A stretch of DNA of 64,000 nucleotides, from the NCBI GenBank assembly GCA_013360915.1, contig JABWAT010000004.1, positions 62,001 through 126,000 on the forward strand, given 5' to 3'. The first letter of the stretch is position 1. Each line of letters begins with the position of its first letter. The notes under the pieces were generated by a model that saw only the letters and a program-made list of their open reading frames with translations, made no database searches and was not told where the DNA came from. Both the position numbers and the translations under genes were made by a program. The stretch comes from Bacteroidota bacterium. GTDB lineage: Bacteria; Bacteroidota; JABWAT01. Positions 52,985 through 61,925 of the stretch are shown piece by piece.

Positions 52985-53952
52985 ACCGGTTTGCCCAGCT
53001 GATCACCTTTGATGATCTGGTTCATTTCTCTCCCGATTTTATTGAAGCTCGAAATCTTGCCAACCGGGTTGCGCCATCCGGAATCTCTGTTTTTATCACG
53101 TCTGAACCCGGATGTGGTTCCTGGCAGCTGGCGTCCCATATTCACAACCGATCTGTCCGGCGATTAAATCCCATTCAGCTGTTTCAGCCTGATAAGCTGA
53201 CCCCTTCCGGGCAGATCAGGCAGTTATTCGGATTCGAGGAGGCTGGGGTCCTCTGGCCCGGCCTGCTCGAACAGGCCGATGGAGGAACGCTGGTGATTGA
53301 ACCGATCGAAGCGCTGGCGCCCGAAAGTCAGGTGAGATTATTCCGCGCACTCAATTCCCGGGAATTTGTTCCCGAAGGGTCCCAGGCCTGGCAACGGATG
53401 GATCTCCGGTTTATTGCCGTCAGCCGCTTCTCGCCGTCCGATGTCAGCCGGCTGGGGATGGTCAGGGACGAACTGCTTTTCCGCCTGGAGGGGGTGCCCG
53501 TCGGATTACCGGCCCTTCGTTTTCGGGTCCGGGATATCATTCCGCTGGCCCGTCGGTTTATGGATCGGCTGGCTGCAGAAAACGGGCAGGTATCCCGCAG
53601 TCCGGACCGGTCCGCAGCCGAGGCATTGATTGGTTACTCCTGGCCGGGCAATGACGAGGAATTGTTTCAGGTGATGGAACGGGTGATGACCCTCGGGGAC
53701 CACACAACACTGAAGGCCTCCGATCTGGTGTCACCGGTGACGGGCCAGTCCATTTCTGCACCGGTGGTGAATACCGATGTGTTCACCATGGAAAATGACC
53801 GGCTGATTACCCTGAATGAGGCGCGGGAGTTCCTGTTCCGTAAAGCCATGAAACTGACAGGAAACAATGCCGATGAAGCAGCCCGGCTTCTCGGAATTGG
53901 CCGTGCCACGGCCTTCCGCATGCAGCGAAAAGAAAAAGGAGACGGCAAATGA
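52981..53952 (+). CDS. NtrC-like protein with a destroyed ATPase site
   Basis: A 323-residue protein collinear with the AAA+ and DNA-binding parts of sigma-54 activators but without a receiver. The key motifs are ruined. Walker A is SEPGCGSW (no Lys), the GAFTGA loop is replaced by AGVLWPGLL, and Walker B is GGTLVIEPIEAL (no Asp-Glu). YSWPGNDEEL matches the WPGNVREL box, and the C-terminal Fis-type helix-turn-helix is intact (LTGNNADEAARLLGIGRATAFRM). It should bind DNA but not remodel sigma-54. It is coupled by ATGA overlaps to the lipoprotein before and rdgB after. Confidence 0.82.
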   Translation: MNRFAQLITFDDLVHFSPDFIEARNLANRVAPSGISVFITSEPGCGSWQLASHIHNRSVRRLNPIQLFQPDKLTPSGQIRQLFGFEEAGVLWPGLLEQADGGTLVIEPIEALAPESQVRLFRALNSREFVPEGSQAWQRMDLRFIAVSRFSPSDVSRLGMVRDELLFRLEGVPVGLPALRFRVRDIIPLARRFMDRLAAENGQVSRSPDRSAAEALIGYSWPGNDEELFQVMERVMTLGDHTTLKASDLVSPVTGQSISAPVVNTDVFTMENDRLITLNEAREFLFRKAMKLTGNNADEAARLLGIGRATAFRMQRKEKGDGK

Positions 53953-54536
53953 ACACCTTGTGGCTGGCAACCGGCAATCAGAAAAAAGTAGAAGAACTGC
54001 AGGCCATGCTCCGGGGAATGACTGTCACGATTCTGACAGTGCGGGATTTAGGACAATCATTTGAGGTGGAGGAAGATGGGGAAACATTCCAGGACAATGC
54101 CCGGAAAAAGGCAGAGGCGCTTGCCGCTTTGACGGGCGGATGGTGCCTGGCTGATGACTCAGGACTGGAAGTGGATGCACTGAATGGGAGACCGGGGGTC
54201 CGGTCTGCACGATTCGCCGGTGAGCCTGCATCCGATGCCAGGAACAATGAGCTTCTGCTTCGGATGATGCGTGAGGAATCCAACCGCCGGGCCCGGTTTC
54301 GTTGTGTTCTGTGGCTTACGGATGGTCAATCCCATTATCAGACTTCCGGCCAGATTCAGGGGACCCTGGCCCTTCATCCAGCCGGGTCTGGTGGTTTTGG
54401 ATATGACCCGCTTTTTGTCCCGGATGGCTACTCTTCCACCTTCGCCGAACTGGGTCCGGACATAAAAAACACCCTCTCACACCGGGCAAAAGCCCTCAGG
54501 GAAATGCTCCCCATTCTAAGCCGGCTATTTGCATGA
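53949..54536 (+). CDS. rdgB: XTP/dITP pyrophosphatase (RdgB/HAM1)
   Basis: House-cleaning enzyme that hydrolyses dITP, XTP and ITP to monophosphates. The 195 residues carry the family's N-terminal LATGNQKKVEELQAML, the catalytic ADDSGLEVDALNGRPGVRSARFAG, and GFGYDPLFVPDGYSSTFAEL. Full length. It ends the four-gene operon; the ribonucleotide reductase genes follow, so nucleotide-pool genes are neighbours even if transcribed apart. Confidence 0.95.
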   Translation: MNTLWLATGNQKKVEELQAMLRGMTVTILTVRDLGQSFEVEEDGETFQDNARKKAEALAALTGGWCLADDSGLEVDALNGRPGVRSARFAGEPASDARNNELLLRMMREESNRRARFRCVLWLTDGQSHYQTSGQIQGTLALHPAGSGGFGYDPLFVPDGYSSTFAELGPDIKNTLSHRAKALREMLPILSRLFA

Positions 54537-54878
54537 TAGTCATGGTGGTAAGCGCTTCTCACCCATCTTATCATAATTCCTATAATATTGATAATCAATG
54601 TAATAAGTGCCTTCACATCCAGTAGTATCATAATGATACATTTTTGGGGATAAGTCCTGTTGTTTTAACTTGCCCCGTATTCTGTTTTCGTCTTACCTTC
54701 GTACTGCTTCTCAAAATTCCCCAAGGGAAAGCCGGCCGTGGCCGGATCATCGCAGGAAGCCTCATCCCGGTCTGAACCCGGCGGTTTATTTACAGGTTGG
54801 TGGATCGTTCCAGATTGGTTCCGCTGTATCCGGACTCAGGTGAGTTTTTGTCGCAATGCAAATCTGGAGTCAGGTGTT
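54537..54878 (+). promoter_or_regulatory. Promoter region and leader of nrdJ
   Basis: 342 bp without a gene. The first 130 bp is AT-rich. A possible promoter is TTG near 54679 with TACCTTCG about 24 bp further on, which leaves a leader of about 170 nt. The leader has GC-rich pairable segments (for example GCCGGCCGTGGCCGGA) and ends in CTGGAGTCAGGTGTT before the ATG. I find no cobalamin-riboswitch core and no clear NrdR box. Confidence 0.4.
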
Positions 54879-57671
54879 ATGTCCGATTTTTTTAGTCCCC
54901 AGGACGATTACGAAGTAGGAGAAATGGTGTCCCCCGCCATTGAAGATGTTATTGACGCTCAGCCGGTCCGTGAAGGTCGCGGTCTGACGGTCCACCGCCG
55001 GTTCACCCGTGAAGGTGTGGATCCGTTCAACACTGTGGAATGGGAACTGCGGTCTGCAGTGATTGCCAACGACAAAGGCGAGGCGCTTTTCGAACAGAAG
55101 GATGTGGAAGTTCCGGTTTTCTGGTCCCAGACCGCGGTGAACGTGGTGGTTCAGAAGTACTTCCATGGCGCAGTGAACAGTCCTGAACGCGAAAAATCGG
55201 TCCGTCAGTTGATTAACCGGGTCACCCGCACCATTGCAAACTGGGGATCCGATGCCGGGTATTTCGCAACACCAGCCGACGCAGAGGCTTTTTACGCCGA
55301 ACTGACGTACATGGTGCTTCATCAGATTGGCACCTTCAATTCACCCGTCTGGTTTAATGTTGGAATCGAAGCCAAGCCCCAGTGTTCGGCCTGTTTTATC
55401 ATGTCGGTTGATGATACCATGGAATCCATCCTGACCAATGCCGTTCATGAGGGTCGTCTTTTTAAATGGGGTTCGGGAACCGGATCCAACCGATCAAAAC
55501 TCCGGTCTTCACGCGAAGGCATTTCGGGCGGCGGGCGGGCCAGCGGACCGCTTTCCTTCATGCGTATCTATGATTCTGTTGCCGGATCGATTAAGTCGGG
55601 CGGAAAGACCCGCCGGGCTGCCAAGATGGAAATTCTCAATGCCGACCATCCCGATATCATGGACTTTATCAAGGCCAAGATGGATGAAGAACGGAAAGCC
55701 TGGGCCCTGATCGAACAGGGTTATGACGGTTCCTTTAACGGAGAGGCATATGCCTCGGTCTTTTTCCAGAATTCGAATTTTTCCGTCCGGGCCACCGATG
55801 ACTTCATGAAAGCCGTTGAAAACGATGAACAATGGCAGACCACCGAGGTTTCTTCAGGTAAACCATCGGTTTCTTACCCTGCCCGCGACATGATGCGCGC
55901 CATCGCTGAGGGAACCCACATCTGCGGCGATCCCGGAATGCAGTTTGATACCACCATTAACAAGTGGCACACCTGCAAAATCAGTGACCGGATTCATGCT
56001 TCCAATCCGTGCTCTGAATACATGTTTCTCGATAATACCGCATGCAACCTGGCCTCCATCAACCTGATGAAATTCAGAAAACCCGATGGCCGTTTCGATG
56101 TGGATGCTTTCCGCCATGTGGTGGATGTGTTTATCACCGCTCAGGAAATTGTGGTCGATCCGGCCTCCTATCCGACACCTGAGATTACCCGAAACTCGAA
56201 AAATTACCGTCCGCTCGGGCTTGGTTATGCCAACCTTGGTGCGCTGCTGATGGCCAGCGGACTTCCTTATGATTCGGATGGCGGTCGTGCACTGGCTGGT
56301 GTGATTACTGCCATCATGTCCGGAGAGGCATATGCACAATCTGCCCGGATGGCCCGTGAGAAAGGAGCCTTCCGCGAGTATGCCCGTAACGCTGAGTCCT
56401 TTATCTCCGTGATTGAAATGCACCGCAATTCACTGTCCTCCATCCAGAAGAGTATGGTGGATAAGAAACTCATGGAAGCCGCCATCAATTGCTGGGACGA
56501 TGCCCTGGTCATTGGAAAGGATGCCGGATTCAGGAATGCACAGGTGACCGTTCTGGCCCCCACCGGCACCATTGCCTTTATGATGGATTGTGACACCACC
56601 GGTATTGAACCGGATATCGCCCTGGTAAAATATAAAAAGTTATCGGGTGGCGGACTTCTGAAACTGGTCAATGGCACCGTTCCGCTGGCCTTGTCTGTAC
56701 TTGGATATACCGAGGCAGAAATCAGACAGATTACCGATTACATCGATGAGAAGGATACGATTGAAGGAGCACCAGGAATCCGGGAAGAGCATCTTCCGGT
56801 CTTCGATTGTGCCTTTAAGCCGATGAACGGAACCCGCAGTATTCATTACAAAGGTCACATTCGTATGATGGCTGCGGCCCAGCCCTTCCTGTCTGGTGCC
56901 ATCAGCAAGACCGTTAACATGCCCACCGAATCGACGGTGGAAGAAATCATGCAGACCTATATTGAGTCCTGGAAACTGGGCCTGAAAGCCGTTGCCATTT
57001 ACCGCGATGGCAGCAAGCGCAGTCAGCCGCTGAATACGAGCATGGATAAAAAGGCCACTCAGCCTGCTGCCGGCGAACCGGTCGTGACGGCGGCCCGTCC
57101 GTTCAGACGCCGCCTGCCTGACGAACGGCATTCGGTTACCCACAAATTCAGTGTCGGCGGACATGAAGGATACATCACAGCCGGACTCTACGAAGACGGA
57201 CAACCGGGTGAAGTCTTTATTACCATGAGCAAGGAAGGGTCTACCATTTCCGGATTCATGGATGCCTTTGCCACTTCAATATCCATGGCTCTTCAGTATG
57301 GCGTGCCGCTGAATGTGCTGGCGAATAAATTCACGCACATGCGGTTCGAACCTTCCGGGTTTACCGGTAACCGTCAGATCCCCATGGCTAAATCGATTAT
57401 TGATTACATTTTCCGTTGGCTGAGCCTCAAGTTCATCCCACAGGAAAATCTGCCTGGTGAACCAACCATTACCAGTGCTGAGTATCATTTACCTGCGAAG
57501 AACGAACTCAACCATGTTCACGAAGTGCATTCTCAACTGGAAACCGAAGAGAAGCGTGTGTTTAAAGCACAGGCCGATGCACCTCCCTGTACCGAATGCG
57601 GAAGCATCATGGTTCGCAGCGGCTCCTGCTACCGGTGTCTGAACTGCGGGGCAACGAGTGGGTGCAGTTAA
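54879..57671 (+). CDS. nrdJ: Adenosylcobalamin-dependent ribonucleotide reductase, class II
   Basis: Reduces ribonucleotides using a cobalamin-generated thiyl radical, without need for oxygen. The ATG at 54879 (MSDFFSPQDDYEV) gives 930 residues; the frame opens 47 codons earlier without family similarity. Motifs: KWGSGTGSNRSKLRSS, NPCSEYMFLDNTACNLASINL (active-site Cys and Asn/Glu) and APTGTIAFMMDCDTTGIEPD. A TSCPD domain (HKFSVGGHEGYITAGLYEDG) follows. The C-terminus is a zinc-ribbon-like CTECG...CYRCLNCG that likely supplies the reducing cysteines. Needs vitamin B12. Confidence 0.95.
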   Translation: MSDFFSPQDDYEVGEMVSPAIEDVIDAQPVREGRGLTVHRRFTREGVDPFNTVEWELRSAVIANDKGEALFEQKDVEVPVFWSQTAVNVVVQKYFHGAVNSPEREKSVRQLINRVTRTIANWGSDAGYFATPADAEAFYAELTYMVLHQIGTFNSPVWFNVGIEAKPQCSACFIMSVDDTMESILTNAVHEGRLFKWGSGTGSNRSKLRSSREGISGGGRASGPLSFMRIYDSVAGSIKSGGKTRRAAKMEILNADHPDIMDFIKAKMDEERKAWALIEQGYDGSFNGEAYASVFFQNSNFSVRATDDFMKAVENDEQWQTTEVSSGKPSVSYPARDMMRAIAEGTHICGDPGMQFDTTINKWHTCKISDRIHASNPCSEYMFLDNTACNLASINLMKFRKPDGRFDVDAFRHVVDVFITAQEIVVDPASYPTPEITRNSKNYRPLGLGYANLGALLMASGLPYDSDGGRALAGVITAIMSGEAYAQSARMAREKGAFREYARNAESFISVIEMHRNSLSSIQKSMVDKKLMEAAINCWDDALVIGKDAGFRNAQVTVLAPTGTIAFMMDCDTTGIEPDIALVKYKKLSGGGLLKLVNGTVPLALSVLGYTEAEIRQITDYIDEKDTIEGAPGIREEHLPVFDCAFKPMNGTRSIHYKGHIRMMAAAQPFLSGAISKTVNMPTESTVEEIMQTYIESWKLGLKAVAIYRDGSKRSQPLNTSMDKKATQPAAGEPVVTAARPFRRRLPDERHSVTHKFSVGGHEGYITAGLYEDGQPGEVFITMSKEGSTISGFMDAFATSISMALQYGVPLNVLANKFTHMRFEPSGFTGNRQIPMAKSIIDYIFRWLSLKFIPQENLPGEPTITSAEYHLPAKNELNHVHEVHSQLETEEKRVFKAQADAPPCTECGSIMVRSGSCYRCLNCGATSGCS

Positions 57672-57702
57672 GGTTAAGAGTTAAAAGTTAGAAGTTAAAA
57701 GT
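57665..57702 (+). repeat. Left heptad repeat of the element
   Basis: Imperfect tandem units of GTTAAAA type; it overlaps the nrdJ stop codon TAA (57669-57671). Complementary to the right repeat at 58114-58140. Confidence 0.75.
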
Positions 57703-57704
57703 AA

Positions 57705-58061
57705 ATGCTTCATACCGATCTGGAGGTCTGGAAGCGATCAATAGAATTGGTAACCTCGGTATATAAATTAACCGAACAAATTCCTTCTGATGAACGATTT
57801 GGCCTGACGGGTCAAATCAGACGGGCGGCAGTCTCTGTTCCTTCAAATATTGCAGAAGGTGCCGGCCGTCTTCACAGAAAGGAACTGGTTCAATTTCTTA
57901 ACATTTCAACCGGATCACTTTCAGAATTAGAAACACTTTTAATTATTGCGAGAAATCTGGGATTTATAAATCAAAATGAGATCCCTGCTGATGAAATAAA
58001 CAGTATCAGGAAAATGCTTGTAGGACTCACAAAAAAAATTCAGAATCAAAATCAATTCTGA
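57705..58061 (+). CDS. Four-helix bundle protein (23S rRNA intervening-sequence family)
   Basis: A 118-residue protein with the family's hallmark order: LEVWKRSIELVTSVYKLTEQIP, then ERFGLTGQIRRAAVSVPSNIAEGAGR, then FLNISTGSLSELETLL and a last helix with GLTKKIQN. These proteins form pentameric four-helix bundles; relatives lie in 23S rRNA intervening sequences, and a related fold (Avd) helps diversity-generating retroelements. Its function is unknown. Codon use is visibly more AT-rich than in the reductase genes around it. No reverse transcriptase is nearby. Confidence 0.9.
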   Translation: MLHTDLEVWKRSIELVTSVYKLTEQIPSDERFGLTGQIRRAAVSVPSNIAEGAGRLHRKELVQFLNISTGSLSELETLLIIARNLGFINQNEIPADEINSIRKMLVGLTKKIQNQNQF

Positions 58062-58113
58062 GTTTCAGAATGGTAATTGCGCACTCGTCTATAGCCAGGT
58101 GTTTAATTTCCCC

Positions 58114-58140
58114 AAACTTTTAACTTTTAACTTTTAACTG
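58114..58140 (+). repeat. Right heptad repeat of the element
   Basis: Near-perfect tandem AACTTTT units ending in TTAACTG. Its reverse complement matches the left repeat over about 27 bases with few mismatches. The nrdB ATG follows 13 bp later, so a stem formed by the repeats could influence nrdB translation. Confidence 0.8.
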
Positions 58141-58153
58141 TATTTCCCAATTC

Positions 58154-59116
58154 ATGGAACCCATACTGACACCCAATCCGAAAAGATTCGTGCTGTTCCC
58201 CATCCGGCATGACAAAATCTGGCAGATGTATAAACAGGCCGAAGCCAGTTTCTGGACAGCCGAGGAAATTGACCTGTCGCAGGATCTGACTGACTGGAAA
58301 CGGCTGAATGCGGATGAACGTCATTTCATCTCGCATGTTCTGGCCTTTTTTGCTGCAAGCGATGGCATTATCAATGAAAATCTGTGTCTGCGCTTCAGCA
58401 CAGAAGTACAGATTCCGGAAGCCCGGTGCTTTTATGGATTTCAGATCGCCATCGAAAATATTCATTCGGAAACCTACAGCCTGCTTATCGATACCTACAT
58501 TCAGGATCCATCCGAAAAAGACCGGTTGTTCAATGCAATTCAGACCGTTCCTGCGGTGACGAAAAAGGCACAATGGGCTCTTAAATGGATCGACAGTCAG
58601 GAATCATTTGCAAAAAGACTGCTGGCCTTTGCGGCTGTGGAAGGGATCTTTTTCTCGGGCAGTTTCTGTGCCATTTTCTGGCTGAAGAAGCGCGGTCTCA
58701 TGCCCGGTCTCACCTTTTCAAATGAACTGATCAGCCGCGATGAAGGACTGCACAGGGATTTCGCCGTTCTGCTGCATTCCATGCTCAACGAAAAACTGAG
58801 CAAGGAAACCATTTATAAGCTGATCGGTGAAGCAGTGGAAATCGAAAAAGAATTTGTCACCGATGCGCTGCCGGTTTCCCTCATCGGCATGAATGCCGCG
58901 ATGATGAATCAGTACATCGAATTTGTAGCCGATCACCTGATTACGTCGCTCGGATTGCCTAAAAAGTACAATGCTGCCAATCCCTTCGATTGGATGGAAC
59001 TGATTTCGATGCAGGGGAAAACGAACTTTTTCGAAAAACGGGTCGGTGACTACCAGAAAGCGGGAGTTATGGCCGATAAAAATGATATGACCTTTAGCCT
59101 GGATGAGGATTTCTGA
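58154..59116 (+). CDS. nrdB: Ribonucleotide reductase class Ia beta subunit
   Basis: Di-iron subunit that makes the tyrosyl radical and needs oxygen. The sequence is close to the eukaryotic R2 type: [13 protein letters not shown] (Glu ligand region), [21 protein letters not shown] with the likely radical Tyr94 in CFYGFQ, and [14 protein letters not shown]. 320 residues. No Shine-Dalgarno is obvious before the ATG. Its stop overlaps the nrdA start (TGATG). Confidence 0.95.
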   Translation: MEPILTPNPKRFVLFPIRHDKIWQMYKQAEASFWTAEEIDLSQDLTDWKRLNADERHFISHVLAFFAASDGIINENLCLRFSTEVQIPEARCFYGFQIAIENIHSETYSLLIDTYIQDPSEKDRLFNAIQTVPAVTKKAQWALKWIDSQESFAKRLLAFAAVEGIFFSGSFCAIFWLKKRGLMPGLTFSNELISRDEGLHRDFAVLLHSMLNEKLSKETIYKLIGEAVEIEKEFVTDALPVSLIGMNAAMMNQYIEFVADHLITSLGLPKKYNAANPFDWMELISMQGKTNFFEKRVGDYQKAGVMADKNDMTFSLDEDF

Positions 59117-61533
59117 TGTTTGTAGTGAAGCGGGATGGACGGCGGGAAGAAGTCCACTTTGATAAAATAACAGCACGTATTAAAAAAATGGTCTACGGAC
59201 TCGATCACCGGTATGTCGATCCGGTTCGGGTGGCCATGAAAGTGATTGAAGGGTTGTATGACGGGGTGACCACCGCCGAGCTCGATAATCTGGCAGCGGA
59301 AACCTGTGCATCGCTTACCACCCGGCATCCGGATTACGCCATTCTGGCGGCACGGATTGCGGTGTCGAATCTGCATAAGAATACCAGCAAATCTTTCAGC
59401 GAGACCATCGATAAACTATATCGGTATATCGATCCGAAGACCGGTGACGGGGCCTCGATGATTGCCGATGATGTGCACTCGCTTGTTATGCTGCATGCCG
59501 ATGAATTCAATTCGGCCATCGTGTATGACCGCGATTTTAATTACGACTATTTCGGATTTAAAACACTCGAAAAATCCTACCTGTTAAAAATTGACGGAAA
59601 AGTGGTTGAACGCCCGCAGCATCTGCTTATGCGGGTCTCGGTGGGAATCCATAAAGCGGATATTGCTGCAGCCATTGAGACGTACAATTTACTATCGGAA
59701 AAATGGTTTACGCATGCAACGCCGACCCTGTTTAATGCAGGAACGCCCAAGCCGCAGATGTCCTCTTGTTTTCTGCTCACCATGAAGGATGACAGCATTG
59801 AAGGCATTTATGAAACCTTGAAGCAAACCGCACTGATTTCCCAGTCGGCCGGTGGAATCGGACTGTCCATTCACAACATCCGGGCCACCGGATCCTACAT
59901 CAAGGGAACCAACGGGACTTCCAATGGAATTATCCCCATGCTGCGCGTCTTTAACAACACGGCCCGATACGTCGATCAGGGAGGTGGTAAGCGGAAAGGT
60001 GCGTTTGCGGTTTATCTGGAACCCTGGCATGCCGATGTGTTTGAATTTCTCGATCTGAAGAAGAATCACGGGAAAGAAGAACAGCGGGCCCGTGACCTGT
60101 TCTATGCCATGTGGATCCCCGACCTGTTTATGAAACGGGTTGAATCTGATGAGCATTGGTCGCTGTTCTGCCCAAATGAGGCAAAGGGACTTCCCGATAC
60201 CTGGGGGGATGCATTCGAATCCCTTTATCTTCAGTACGAGAAGGAAGGAAAAGCCCGTCGGGTGGTGAAAGCCCGTGATTTGTGGTACCAGATCATGGAA
60301 TCGCAGATCGAGACCGGCACGCCGTACATTCTCTACAAGGACGCCGCCAACCGGAAATCGAACCAGCAGAATCTGGGAACGATCCGGTCATCGAACCTCT
60401 GTACCGAAATCATCGAGTACACCAGTCCGGATGAAGTCGCAGTATGTAACCTGGCCTCTATTGCACTGCCCCGGTTTGTGAATGAGGAAACGCGGTCCTT
60501 CGATCATCAGAAACTGTATGAGGTCACCAAGGTGGCCACCCGGAATCTGAATAAGATCATCGATCTGAATTACTATCCGGTGGAAGAAGCCCGCCGGTCC
60601 AATTTCCGGCATCGCCCCATCGGTTTGGGTGTACAGGGGTTGGCCGATGCTTTTATCCTTATGCGGTACCCGTTTGATTCGGATGAAGCAAAAGCACTGA
60701 ACCGCGATATTTTCGAGACGATTTATTTCGCTGCCTGTGAAGCATCCATGGAACTGGCAGGTCAGCATGGTCCGTACGAAACCTTTGCGGGATCCCCTGC
60801 CAGCAAGGGAATCCTTCAGTTCGACATGTGGAATAGTTCCCCGTCTGCACGATGGAACTGGGATAAGCTGAAGTCGGAAATTGTTAAGAACGGACTCAGG
60901 AATTCACTGCTTCTGGCACCCATGCCGACAGCTTCCACCAGTCAGATTCTGGGGAACAATGAGTGCTTTGAACCATACACCTCAAATATCTACTCACGCC
61001 GTGTGCTCTCGGGTGAATTTGCGGTGGTGAATAAACACCTGATGAAAGATCTGGTTGATATGGGAATCTGGAATGAAGGTCTGAAGAATAAAATTCTGGC
61101 CGGAAACGGATCCATCCAGCAGATCAGGGAAATTCCCGATGAGTTGAAGGCCTTGTACAAAACCGTATGGGAAATCAAACAAAAGGATCTGATTGACATG
61201 GCCGCCGACCGCGGGGCCTTCATCTGCCAGAGCCAAAGCCTGAATCTGTTTGTCGAAGCGCCCAATTTCGCCAAACTGACTTCCATGCATTTCTATGCCT
61301 GGAAGAAGGGTCTGAAAACGGGAATGTACTACCTGCGGACCAAAGCGGCGGCTGAAGCAGTGAAATTCACGGTGGATGCCAACGCCCTGAAGGAACCGGT
61401 GGCCGAAAAGGCATCCGAACCCGTCCACGCTCTGGCGGCGCTGCCGGTGGAAGATGAATCGGTTAAGGATAATTACAGTGATCTGGCCTGCTCCCTCGAC
61501 AATCCTGATGCATGTGAATCGTGCTCGGGATAA
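59116..61533 (+). CDS. nrdA: Ribonucleotide reductase class Ia alpha subunit
   Basis: Catalytic subunit, 805 residues. An ATP cone opens the protein ([21 protein letters not shown]), so it is dATP-regulated. Active-site elements: MSSCFLLTM (redox Cys), SSNLCTEI and the LCTEIIEYT Cys-x-Glu region, and [21 protein letters not shown]. The C-terminal redox pair is in CESCSG. As with NrdB, it resembles the eukaryotic R1 group. A strong terminator follows. Confidence 0.96.
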   Translation: MFVVKRDGRREEVHFDKITARIKKMVYGLDHRYVDPVRVAMKVIEGLYDGVTTAELDNLAAETCASLTTRHPDYAILAARIAVSNLHKNTSKSFSETIDKLYRYIDPKTGDGASMIADDVHSLVMLHADEFNSAIVYDRDFNYDYFGFKTLEKSYLLKIDGKVVERPQHLLMRVSVGIHKADIAAAIETYNLLSEKWFTHATPTLFNAGTPKPQMSSCFLLTMKDDSIEGIYETLKQTALISQSAGGIGLSIHNIRATGSYIKGTNGTSNGIIPMLRVFNNTARYVDQGGGKRKGAFAVYLEPWHADVFEFLDLKKNHGKEEQRARDLFYAMWIPDLFMKRVESDEHWSLFCPNEAKGLPDTWGDAFESLYLQYEKEGKARRVVKARDLWYQIMESQIETGTPYILYKDAANRKSNQQNLGTIRSSNLCTEIIEYTSPDEVAVCNLASIALPRFVNEETRSFDHQKLYEVTKVATRNLNKIIDLNYYPVEEARRSNFRHRPIGLGVQGLADAFILMRYPFDSDEAKALNRDIFETIYFAACEASMELAGQHGPYETFAGSPASKGILQFDMWNSSPSARWNWDKLKSEIVKNGLRNSLLLAPMPTASTSQILGNNECFEPYTSNIYSRRVLSGEFAVVNKHLMKDLVDMGIWNEGLKNKILAGNGSIQQIREIPDELKALYKTVWEIKQKDLIDMAADRGAFICQSQSLNLFVEAPNFAKLTSMHFYAWKKGLKTGMYYLRTKAAAEAVKFTVDANALKEPVAEKASEPVHALAALPVEDESVKDNYSDLACSLDNPDACESCSG

Positions 61534-61554
61534 TGGCTCAGTTCACTGACTGAC

Positions 61555-61591
61555 AAAAGGCGCCTGGTCCCCCACGAGGCGCCTTTTTTTT
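61555..61591 (+). terminator. Terminator after nrdA
   Basis: AAAAGGCGCC (61555-61564) pairs with GGCGCCTTTT (61578-61587), then T to 61591. The A run on the left lets it act partly for the minus-strand tRNA-Gly as well. Confidence 0.88.
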
Positions 61592-61654
61592 GCTGCGCCT
61601 ATTCAAGTGATTCGGGTCCGGGTCGTGGGAAAAACAGTCCTCAGGTGGAAGGCT

Positions 61655-61684
61655 GTTCCCTGATGACATCCATTATCAGGGAAC
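61655..61684. repeat. Perfect 10-bp dyad between nrdA and tRNA-Gly
   Basis: GTTCCCTGAT and ATCAGGGAAC separated by ten bases. No T run on either side. It lies just past the tRNA-Gly 3' end on the minus strand and may help define that transcript's end. Confidence 0.5.
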
Positions 61685-61699
61685 CGAAAGGATCAGCAG

Positions 61700-61771
<72 letters not shown>

Positions 61772-61777
61772 ATGATC

Positions 61778-61808
61778 CGAAAATAGTCCCGGTAACCGTC
61801 TAATTCAA
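61778..61808 (-). promoter_or_regulatory. Promoter of tRNA-Gly
   Basis: Minus strand: TTGAAT (61803-61808), 17-bp spacer, TATTTTCG (61778-61785), six bases before the mature tRNA start. Confidence 0.7.
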
Positions 61809-61925
61809 GCGATATAAACCCGGATTTACCCAATATTGAGAATGTAGTTGCAATATGCTGACTATGTGAGAATATTGTTCCCGTTGATCGTGTTTCGTAT
61901 TTTCAGGGAAAATCAAGGACCAACC

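Larger units (their letters stand above)
57665..58140 (+). mobile_element. Four-helix-bundle element with heptad inverted repeats
   Basis: A 476-bp AT-rich unit between nrdJ and nrdB. It begins CAGTTAAG, within the last codons of nrdJ, and ends TTTTAACTG, so the ends are inverted repeats. It encodes one protein of the 23S rRNA intervening-sequence family. Ribosomal intervening sequences share this plan of complementary ends plus a four-helix protein. No target duplication is visible. Calling it mobile is inference. Confidence 0.5.

Noticed and set aside
54537-54878. Cobalamin riboswitch before nrdJ
   Set aside because: No B12 box or conserved core can be found. The enzyme also uses B12 rather than making it, so this control is not expected.
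57705-58061. Diversity-generating retroelement (Avd-like protein)
   Set aside because: No reverse transcriptase or template/variable repeat pair is in the window.
57665-58140. CRISPR or transposon terminal repeats at the GTTAAAA heptads
   Set aside because: There are no unique spacers between units, no cas genes and no transposase. The plan fits an intervening-sequence element better.
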